Part shown: positions 1 to 4,434 of the stretch, piece after piece
Layout: each line of letters opens with the position of its first letter
How positions within the stretch are numbered: position 1 is the stretch's first letter
From: Rhodoferax sp.
Lineage (GTDB): Bacteria > Pseudomonadota > Gammaproteobacteria > Burkholderiales > Burkholderiaceae_C
DNA: 5,294 nucleotides
Direction: 5' to 3'
NCBI GenBank assembly: GCA_029946045.1
Contig: JAQSDS010000139.1
Span: 1-5,294, forward strand
Made by a program: the position numbers and the translations under genes
The notes under the pieces: model-generated
Databases searched by the model: none
What the model saw: the letters and a program-made list of their open reading frames with translations, nothing else
What the model was told of the DNA's origin: nothing

Positions 1-125
1 CTGCCAGTAAGGGGGCGCCACCGCAATGGCTCTCGACCCACCCGTCAGGCAACACCCGCATAGCCGACATCCAGGCCAATTTGCCCAAGGTGCTGCCGCT
101 GTTTCAGCGAACCCAAGTCCAATAG
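1..125 (+). CDS. C-terminal end of an M48-family metallopeptidase (partial)
   Basis: The frame starting at base 3 is open from the window edge to a TAG at 123-125, giving 40 residues. The visible tail contains PPQWLSTHPSGNTRIADIQ followed by NLPKVLPLF. A P-x-W/F-L-S-T-H-P block followed by R-I and a short helix is what I remember from the extreme C-terminus of M48 zinc peptidases (the OMA1/LoiP/BepA-like group, usually periplasmic or membrane-associated quality-control proteases). The HExxH zinc site would lie well upstream, outside the window, so activity cannot be judged. The gene points the same way as aspA but is separated from it by over 200 bp, so it is probably a separate transcription unit. 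The family call depends on one short motif. That this is the end of a real gene is more certain than which family it belongs to. Confidence 0.72.
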   Translation, partial: ASKGAPPQWLSTHPSGNTRIADIQANLPKVLPLFQRTQVQ

Positions 126-142
126 GCGGGATGACTTGGTGA

Positions 143-210
143 CTTGCTGTGGCAAGCGCGTGCGACTCCCTGTGGGTCCAGCAGAGTCAGCCAAGCGCTA
201 CTGAAGTAGC
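143..210 (+). other. Short stem-loops in the gap between the M48 tail and aspA
   Basis: Three small inverted repeats lie in this gap. CTTGC-tgtg-GCAAG is at 143-156. GACTC (164-168) pairs with GAGTC (184-188), with an inner CTG/CAG. GCTAC-tgaa-GTAGC is at 197-210. None is followed by a T-run, so they are not convincing intrinsic terminators. They could fold at the 3' end of the upstream transcript, or the last could be a protein-binding dyad. Stems of 5 bp are expected by chance at this density, so this entry mainly records what the gap contains. Confidence 0.2.
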
Positions 211-281
211 CACCCAGTGCACCGGCACGGACATGCGTTTTTTGCATAAAGCCATAGATCGCCCTCGTCGGACTGCTTTTA

Positions 282-299
282 CCTAGGGTATCTACCTAG
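282..299 (+). promoter_or_regulatory. Candidate operator upstream of aspA (CCTAGGGTA-t-CTACCTAG dyad)
   Basis: CTAGG at 283-287 and CCTAG at 295-299 form a 5-bp inverted repeat around a 7-bp centre, 45-61 bp before the aspA ATG and inside a local AT-rich stretch where a promoter is expected. The inner ten bases, GGGTATCTAC (286-295), recur with one change as GGGTAACTAC (4179-4188) upstream of the propeller lipoprotein gene. No good sigma-70 -35/-10 pair with a 16-18 bp spacer could be assigned next to it: TTTACC at 278 and TAGAAT at 297 are only 13 bp apart. It is a possible transcription-factor site for an unknown factor. Confidence 0.3.
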
Positions 300-333
300 A
301 ATTTTGCTCATTCCAGATCATTCAACCCACTTT

Positions 334-337
334 GGAG
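334..337 (+). promoter_or_regulatory. Ribosome binding site that fixes the aspA start
   Basis: GGAG lies six bases before the ATG at 344, which is ideal Shine-Dalgarno spacing. A TTG at 332 is in the same frame and would add four residues (MENQ), but it overlaps this site and has no Shine-Dalgarno of its own. The ATG at 344 is therefore the better start. Confidence 0.8.
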
Positions 338-343
338 AATCAG

Positions 344-1747
344 ATGAGCTACCGAATTGAAAAAGACTTTCTTGGCGAAAAGCAGCTGCCCGACACGGCG
401 TATTACGGTGTGCAGACTTTGCGGGGTAAAGAGAACTTTCACATCACGGGCATCCCGATGTCAACGGAACCCTACTTCGTCAAAGCGTTTGGTTACGTCA
501 AAAAGGCAGCCGCCTTGGCCAATCGGGATCTGGGTGTACTTGACGCCCCAATTGCCAATGCCATCGCCGCCGCGTGCGACCGCTTGATTGCCGGTGAAAT
601 GGCCGATCAGTTTGTCACTGACTTCATCCAGGGCGGTGCGGGCACCTCCACCAACATGAACGCCAACGAGGTCATCGCCAATTTGGCGCTGGAGCAGCTG
701 GGCCACAAGAAAGGCGAGTACCAGTTCGTCAATCCCAACGACCATGTGAATTTTGGGCAATCCACCAACGACGTCTATCCCACCGCCTTCCGGCTGGCGC
801 TGATCATGCGGCTTGAGAGTTATATGGACGCGCTGCGTCGGTTGCAAAGTGCTTTCTTCGTCAAAGGCAAAGAGTTCGAGAAGGTTTTGAAGATGGGCCG
901 CACGCATCTGCAAGATGCCGTGCCGATGTCGCTGGGACAGGAATTCCACGGCTGGGGCACCACCATGGGCGAGGAAGTGCAGCGCATCGCCGAGGTTCGC
1001 CAGTTCCTGCATGAGATCAATCTGGGTGCCACCGCCATTGGTACCATGGTCACGGCAGCCCCTGGCTACCCGGAACTGGCGACCAAATACCTGTCTGAGC
1101 TGACCGGTGCCGAATTCATACTTGCCGGTGACCTGATCGAGGCCACTTCCGACACCGGTGCCTATGTGCTGTTGTCCGGTGTCCTCAAACGCACCTCCTC
1201 CAAGCTCACCAAAATCTGCAATGACATCCGCCTGCTGGCCTCGGGGCCACGCTGTGGCTTCAACGAGATTCACCTGCCCCAGATGCAGCCCGGCAGCTCC
1301 ATCATGCCGGGCAAGGTGAATCCGGTGATCCCGGAAGTGGTCAACCAGACCAGCTTCCTGGTCATTGGCCTGGACCTGACCGTCACGCTGGCCGCCTCGG
1401 CCGGGCAACTGCAGCTCAACGTGATGGAACCGGTCATTACCTACGCCCTGTTCACGTCCATTGCCACCATGGAGAACGCTGTCAACAGCCTGAACGTCAA
1501 TTGCATTCAGGGCATCACGGCCAACGCGGAACACACGCGCGACATGGTGCTGAACTCGCTGGGCATCATCACCGTGCTCAAACCGTCGCTGGGCTACAAG
1601 CTTTGTGCAGAGATTGCCCGTGAGGGCTTTGAAACCGGCAAGTCGCTGCACGACATCGTCGTCCATGAGCGCGAGCTGATGAGCCAGCAACACTGGGACG
1701 AGGTGTTCTCGTTCGAAAACTTGATCAGCCCGAAATTCGCGCAATGA
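344..1747 (+). CDS. aspA: Aspartate ammonia-lyase (aspartase)
   Basis: Catalyses reversible deamination of L-aspartate to fumarate and ammonium in the cytoplasm, as a homotetramer in this family. The product from ATG 344 is 467 residues, the usual aspartase length (about 465-480). The three conserved regions of the aspartase/fumarase superfamily are in order. GTSTNMN starts at residue 100 (Thr101). GQSTND is at 138-143 (Ser140, Thr141). GRTHLQD is at 185-191 (Thr187, His188). The signature loop GSSIMPGKVNP is at 317-327, with catalytic-base Ser318 and Lys324. From memory, these numbers coincide with the characterised Bacillus YM55-1 aspartase, which supports both the start and an aspartase rather than fumarase C assignment. 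The N-terminus (RIEKDFLGEKQLP, then TAYYGVQTLR) is also typical of aspartases. A Dcu-type transporter gene follows 50 bp downstream, the classic partnership. All key residues are present, so the enzyme should be active. Fumarase C is the main alternative and is unlikely. Confidence 0.96.
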   Translation: MSYRIEKDFLGEKQLPDTAYYGVQTLRGKENFHITGIPMSTEPYFVKAFGYVKKAAALANRDLGVLDAPIANAIAAACDRLIAGEMADQFVTDFIQGGAGTSTNMNANEVIANLALEQLGHKKGEYQFVNPNDHVNFGQSTNDVYPTAFRLALIMRLESYMDALRRLQSAFFVKGKEFEKVLKMGRTHLQDAVPMSLGQEFHGWGTTMGEEVQRIAEVRQFLHEINLGATAIGTMVTAAPGYPELATKYLSELTGAEFILAGDLIEATSDTGAYVLLSGVLKRTSSKLTKICNDIRLLASGPRCGFNEIHLPQMQPGSSIMPGKVNPVIPEVVNQTSFLVIGLDLTVTLAASAGQLQLNVMEPVITYALFTSIATMENAVNSLNVNCIQGITANAEHTRDMVLNSLGIITVLKPSLGYKLCAEIAREGFETGKSLHDIVVHERELMSQQHWDEVFSFENLISPKFAQ

Positions 1748-1757
1748 TCATGTCGTA

Positions 1758-1775
1758 GGCGGGTTCACGCCCGCC
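1758..1775 (+). other. Intergenic hairpin between aspA and the dcu gene
   Basis: GGCGGG (1758-1763) and CCCGCC (1770-1775) form a perfect 6-bp all-GC stem with a six-base loop, starting ten bases after the aspA stop. The TA before it and the TA after it can extend the stem past one bulged C. The following sequence is purine-rich (CTAAAAGAAAGAGG) with no T-run, so it is not a full intrinsic terminator. Within a two-gene operon, such a stem more likely stabilises the 3' end of the aspA message or lowers read-through into the transporter gene. Confidence 0.5.
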
Positions 1776-1784
1776 CTAAAAGAA

Positions 1785-1789
1785 AGAGG
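1785..1789 (+). promoter_or_regulatory. Ribosome binding site of the dcu gene
   Basis: AGAGG lies eight bases before the ATG at 1798, in a purine-rich stretch with little potential structure. It supports the start and indicates independent translation initiation of the second gene. Confidence 0.7.
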
Positions 1790-1797
1790 TAAAGAAA

Positions 1798-3123
1798 ATG
1801 ACGCTATCGATTGTTTTGCAATTCATGGTCGTGCTCGCCGCCATCTGGATGGGCGCGCGGTCTTCCGGCATCGGCCTGGGTCTCTGGGGTGCGGTCGGCT
1901 TGATGGTGCTGATCGGTGCCTTCGGCATCGCCCCGACGTCCCCGCCCATCGATGTCATGCTGATCATCCTGGCGGTGATCATGGCCGCTTCGGTCATGGA
2001 GGCGGCCGGTGGCATTGACTTTTTGGTGGGGATCGCCGAGCGCATCATTCGCGCCAATCCAAAATACGTGACGATCGTGGCCCCGCTGACCACCTGGACC
2101 TTCACCTTCCTCGCCGGCACCGGGCACATCGTTTACCCCCTGCTGCCGGTGATTTATGAAACCGCACACCGCAGCGGCATTCGCCCGGAACGGCCCATGG
2201 CCGTGGCCACCATTGCCTCGCAACAGGCGATCACCGCCAGCCCGGTGGCAGCCGCTACCGCGGCCATGATCGGGCTGTTTGCTGAAAAAGGCATGACCGA
2301 ATGGGGACTGCGTGAGATCTTGCTGATCTGCGTCCCCGCCACGCTGATTGGTGTTATCGCCGCAGCCATTGTTTCCATGTTCATCGGCAAGGACCTGAAA
2401 GACGACAAGGTCTACCAGGCGCGTCTTGCAGCGGGTGAGATTCCCGCACCGCAATCAGCCTCTGAACGCCCACCACTCAAGCCTGCTGCGAAACTCGCTG
2501 CTTTCGTTTTTCTGAGCGGCGTGGCCTTGGTCGTGCTGTTCGGATTCTTCCCGGCGTTGCGGCAACTCCCCGGCGCAAAAGCCCCGCTGTCCATGCCCAT
2601 CGTCATTGAAATCATCATGATGTCGATCGCTGCCATCATGTTGTTGGTCACCAAGGTGCCCGTCGACGAGGTGCCAAAAACCGCCACGCTGCGTGCCGGT
2701 GTGGTTGCCGTCATCGGCATCTTCGGTCTGGCCTGGTTGGGTGACAGTTTCATCTCGGCCAACAAGGATCTGATCATTCCCGCCATTGGTGAATGGGCGA
2801 AAGTGGCGCCGTGGACATTTGCCTTCGGTTTGTTCCTTGCGTCGGTGTTGCTCTACAGCCAGGCAGCCACCACCCGGGCGCTCATGCCGCTGGGTGTTGT
2901 CCTGGGGATTCCGCCCCAGTTTCTGATCGGTATGTTTCCGGCGGTCAACGGCTATTTCTTTATCCCGACCTACGGCTCGCTGATTGCCGCCATCAACTTT
3001 GACCTGTCAGGCACGACAAAAATCGGTCGCTACGTGCTGAACCACTCGTTCATGATCCCGGGTCTGGTGGCTACGGCCGTGTCGGTCGCGAGCGGTTTGT
3101 TTATTGCAGACATGCTCTTTTGA
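1798..3123 (+). CDS. Anaerobic C4-dicarboxylate transporter, Dcu (DcuA/DcuB) family
   Basis: Inner-membrane carrier of 441 residues, the normal Dcu length (about 430-450), predicted to exchange C4-dicarboxylates such as fumarate, aspartate, malate and succinate. Hydrophobic segments run through the whole protein, with a hydrophilic cytoplasmic-type loop at about 198-230 (KDLKDDKVYQ onward). Family blocks are clear: AGGIDFLVGIAERI (70-83), NPKYVTIVAPL (88-98), GTGHIVYPLLPVIYE (107-121), IRPERPMA (128-135), ITASPV (145-150), WLGDSF (313-318), LLYSQAATTRALMP (351-364), FIPTY (388-392) and SGTTKIGRYVLNHSF (404-418). GTGHIVY, IRPERPMA and the NHSF end are like E. coli DcuB, whereas WLGDSF and LLYSQAAT..ALMP are like DcuA, so I leave the symbol open. 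It follows aspA by 50 bp and is probably in the same operon: the transporter brings aspartate or fumarate in exchange for succinate or fumarate while AspA interconverts them. There is no clear terminator directly after the stop. Confidence 0.93.
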   Translation: MTLSIVLQFMVVLAAIWMGARSSGIGLGLWGAVGLMVLIGAFGIAPTSPPIDVMLIILAVIMAASVMEAAGGIDFLVGIAERIIRANPKYVTIVAPLTTWTFTFLAGTGHIVYPLLPVIYETAHRSGIRPERPMAVATIASQQAITASPVAAATAAMIGLFAEKGMTEWGLREILLICVPATLIGVIAAAIVSMFIGKDLKDDKVYQARLAAGEIPAPQSASERPPLKPAAKLAAFVFLSGVALVVLFGFFPALRQLPGAKAPLSMPIVIEIIMMSIAAIMLLVTKVPVDEVPKTATLRAGVVAVIGIFGLAWLGDSFISANKDLIIPAIGEWAKVAPWTFAFGLFLASVLLYSQAATTRALMPLGVVLGIPPQFLIGMFPAVNGYFFIPTYGSLIAAINFDLSGTTKIGRYVLNHSFMIPGLVATAVSVASGLFIADMLF

Positions 3124-3242
3124 TTGAAGCGCGCCACCGAAGGGTCGGCTGGTGGCAGTGCGTCGGCCAGTCTCGTCTTGTGGACCGGGTGCCGATGTGG
3201 CGTACTTTTGTTGCACTTATTTCCTAACAACAGGCGACATTC

Positions 3243-3425
3243 ATGGACATCATCAAGCAAGTTCTTGAGTTGTTCAGCGGCACTTTGCCCACTGACAGCA
3301 GGACTGCGGCAGCCACTGCACGTCATGCTCCACCCGAAGAAATTTCCGCAGCTGCCCAGAAAGAAGGTCTGATCTCGGTTGCTACCATGCTTTTCGAGGC
3401 GGAGCAGGAGCAGGACAAAACATGA
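3243..3425 (+). CDS. Small hypothetical protein (60 residues)
   Basis: A 60-codon frame starts at ATG 3243, 119 bp after the transporter stop. AGG at 3232-3234, eight bases upstream, is a weak Shine-Dalgarno. The product starts MDIIKQVLELFSG and ends LFEAEQEQDKT. It looks soluble, with a short amphipathic start, an Ala-rich middle and an acidic C-terminal helix, and it has no signal peptide or membrane segment. I do not recognise a family. Codon choice is compatible with the neighbouring genes, which favours a real gene. The stop TGA (3423-3425) lies only 11 bp from the end of the decayed insertion sequence, so the frame may be cut short by that insertion, with the present C-terminus partly accidental. 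A 249-base frame starting with TTG at 3124 overlaps it in another phase and is less convincing. Confidence 0.45.
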   Translation: MDIIKQVLELFSGTLPTDSRTAAATARHAPPEEISAAAQKEGLISVATMLFEAEQEQDKT

Positions 3426-3435
3426 TCGAGCGCTT

Positions 3436-3756
3436 TTAGCTTGCCGTTTTGAGTAGCCGCTGTTTTGGGGTCATCTCATCCAGGGCCATGTGAGGGCGGT
3501 CGTGATTGCAGGACCAGGCCCATTCTTGAATCGCGGTGCTGATGTGTTCCGGACTGTTGTTGCTGCGTATCGCCTAGGGCTAGCCCCGCCAGCCAATGAT
3601 TTGGGTGAGTGCCCGGATCACGCGTTCTGAGGGCAGCGAAAAGCCCACTTCAATGCCAAGCGCGTCGCGGTTGAAATCATCAATAACATTCAATAGCCGA
3701 AAGCCGCAGCCGTCTTCCAGTTGGTCGTGCATGAATTCCATCGACCAGGATTCGTA
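3436..3756 (-). pseudogene. IS3-family orfB relic (DDE transposase), two deletions and two stops
   Basis: The relic enters the catalytic domain at [13 protein letters not shown] (Trp at 3745-3747), runs through [15 protein letters not shown] and [11 protein letters not shown] to IIGWRG, then meets TAG (3580-3582), Pro and TAG (3574-3576) where intact relatives have K-P-Q. The same frame goes on with IRSNNSPEHISTAIQEWA, then jumps at about 3513-3522 to WSCNHDRPHMALDEMTPKQR and ends at TAA 3436-3438. Compared with the remembered family pattern (WSMDFM, IRCDNGPE, AYVERFN), the first catalytic Asp is Glu (3736-3738), the second Asp is Asn (3559-3561), and the third residue, Glu, lies in the deleted part. 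The region encoding orfB's N-terminal half is missing as well. The protein cannot be active. Confidence 0.85.
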
Positions 3757-3971
3757 GAGTTTCTTGAGGCGGCGGTTCTCTTTTTCGGGTTCCTTCATGC
3801 GCACCATCATCGAAGTGTCCATGCCTCCGTATTTGGCCCGTCATTTGTAAAGCGTGGCAGTGCTGATCCTCACGTTTCGGCACAGCGGCACAGCTCTGGA
3901 ACGGATACGCCAGACTCAACGCGTTTGAGCGCTTCCATGATCTGGCTGTCGGTAAATCTCGATTTCTTCAT
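3748..3971 (-). pseudogene. IS3-family orfA relic (HTH transposase subunit), frameshifted and truncated
   Basis: From ATG 3971 downward the translation is MKKSRFTDSQIMEALKRVES, then GVSVPELCR, the standard N-terminal helix-turn-helix of IS3-type OrfA. The frame then breaks. The bases for CTGTGCCG are duplicated in tandem (plus strand 3878-3893), shifting the frame into an early TGA at 3870-3872. Deleting one copy restores the expected ELCRNVRISTATLYK. A second lesion follows: the Trp codon of the family motif [11 protein letters not shown] is TGA (3841-3843). The frame continues through [16 protein letters not shown] and the leucine-zipper-like [11 protein letters not shown], then is joined directly to orfB sequence at about 3748-3756. 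The C-terminus of OrfA and the normal frameshift window are therefore missing. Confidence 0.85.
3878..3893 (+). repeat. 8-bp tandem duplication inside the IS relic
   Basis: CGGCACAG occurs twice back to back (3878-3885 and 3886-3893). Removing one copy restores the transposase OrfA frame through ELCR-NVRISTATLYK, so this is a secondary slippage-type duplication in the relic and not part of the ancestral element. Confidence 0.85.
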
Positions 3972-4178
3972 AAAGAACTTCTTTTTGAGAGCATTCTACT
4001 TCTCACACCTTGGGTTTAACGGGGAGGATTACCAGCTCGACCAATTTGTCGGCTTCGAGGTTCAATGAATGATCCAATCCTCGGATTTGGAAACGAATTT
4101 GATCATTTGGCGAATTCTGACCTTGGAATGTCTATCAAATGAACAATTTTTCTTGAGACCGGCTATTGAATCGCCTAA

Positions 4179-4193
4179 GGGTAACTACTACCC
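4179..4193 (+). promoter_or_regulatory. Candidate operator: GGGTA-actac-TACCC dyad
   Basis: A perfect 5-bp inverted repeat with a 5-bp spacer, about 240 bp before the lipoprotein ATG in the AT-rich leader. Its first ten bases, GGGTAACTAC, match the dyad upstream of aspA at nine of ten positions. The shape suits a dimeric transcription factor such as a LuxR/NarL-type or GntR-type regulator, but which one cannot be said from sequence. Confidence 0.35.
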
Positions 4194-4240
4194 GACTTGG
4201 TTTTAACTAAGCATCTTTCAAAAAATCTGACAATTTTTTT

Positions 4241-4252
4241 AGGGTTATCCCT
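4241..4252 (+). promoter_or_regulatory. Second dyad: AGGG-ttat-CCCT
   Basis: A short perfect inverted repeat 62 bp after the start of the GGGTA dyad, directly after a run of seven T. It would fall between the guessed -35 (CTGACA, 4227) and -10 (TTAAAT, 4252), where repressors often bind. With 4-bp arms it could easily be chance. Confidence 0.2.
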
Positions 4253-4424
4253 TAAATTCTCGAGATTATTGATATGCGCATCGATTTTGGCAAGAACCTT
4301 GCGTAGCACTTGGCAGACCTGCTGCAGCCTCCATTAGGGAAGCTGGGCGTGTTTCGTCAATACCACCGGCAGAAGTGAGCACGCCACAACTAAAGCAAGA
4401 GGAATTCTCTTTGCGCGGACAACT

Positions 4425-4431
4425 AGAGGAG
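4425..4431 (+). promoter_or_regulatory. Ribosome binding site of the lipoprotein gene
   Basis: AGAGGAG ends three bases before ATG 4435. The core AGAGG leaves five bases, which is workable. Together with the signal peptide that begins exactly here, it decides this start over upstream in-frame codons such as GTG 4375. Confidence 0.65.
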
Positions 4432-4434
4432 CTT

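Larger units (their letters stand above)
3436..4007 (-). mobile_element. Decayed, internally deleted IS3-family insertion sequence
   Basis: The minus strand carries, in order, the start of an IS3-type orfA (HTH protein), a junction into the RNase H-like core of orfB, and the orfB C-terminus. About 570 bp remain of an element that is normally about 1.2-1.4 kb. Two internal deletions (near 3748-3756 and 3513-3522), an 8-bp tandem duplication and three nonsense codons make it non-functional. The right end is tentatively at 4007: read on the minus strand, the sequence begins TGTGAGAAGTAGAATGCTC, and IS3-family elements start with TG. No matching inverted repeat could be found near 3425-3436, and the flanks show no direct repeat, so the left boundary is uncertain or has been lost. 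The inactive element is immobile and serves as a historical marker between the dcu region and the lipoprotein gene. Confidence 0.85.
4008..4434. other. Non-coding leader region before the lipoprotein gene
   Basis: About 430 bp without a convincing gene. The stretch from about 4080 to 4265 is clearly richer in A/T than the coding regions, with A and T runs near 4145-4152, 4219-4225 and 4234-4240, as expected for a promoter region or older foreign DNA. Two dyads lie in it (4179-4193 and 4241-4252). From 4273 to the lipoprotein ATG the lipoprotein frame stays open for 54 codons, with a GTG at 4375. That part has no Shine-Dalgarno in a useful place and would put residues in front of a good signal peptide, so I treat it as untranslated leader. 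A weak promoter guess is CTGACA (4227-4232) with TTAAAT (4252-4257), but the 19-bp spacer is long. Confidence 0.45.

Noticed and set aside
233..247. ATGC-gtttttt-GCAT as an intrinsic terminator upstream of aspA
   Set aside because: The stem has only four pairs and the T-run is in the loop, not after the stem.
304..320. FNR box before aspA (TTGCT...ATCA)
   Set aside because: Anaerobic control of an aspA-dcu operon would make sense, but the half-sites are eight bases apart instead of four and the match to TTGAT-N4-ATCAA is poor.
332..343. TTG at 332 as the aspA start
   Set aside because: The Shine-Dalgarno GGAG lies within these codons and is correctly spaced for ATG 344. Residue numbering from 344 also matches the known aspartase active-site numbers.
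461..1744. 427-codon open frame on the minus strand opposite aspA
   Set aside because: It is a mirror of aspA, whose product has every family motif. The minus-strand product is rich in His, Gln, Gly and Arg without any recognisable domain, as expected from reading a GC-biased gene backwards.
1776..2786. Minus-strand frames opposite the dcu gene (117, 216, 84 and 124 codons)
   Set aside because: All lie inside the transporter gene, overlap one another, and give low-complexity products without ribosome sites. They are shadows of the membrane protein's codons.
3124..3372. 82-codon plus-strand frame starting with TTG right after the dcu stop
   Set aside because: The start is TTG with no ribosome site, the product is Ser/Arg/Cys-rich with no recognisable features, and it overlaps the better 60-codon frame in another phase.
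3425..4010. Terminal inverted repeats and target-site duplication of the IS relic
   Set aside because: The TG-starting sequence at the right end has no partner near the left end, and the bases flanking the two presumed ends (ACA and CCT) differ, so no intact ends can be claimed.
3721..4068. 115-codon plus-strand frame across the IS relic
   Set aside because: It reads antisense through the orfA relic and the IS end, so it is an artefact of that sequence.
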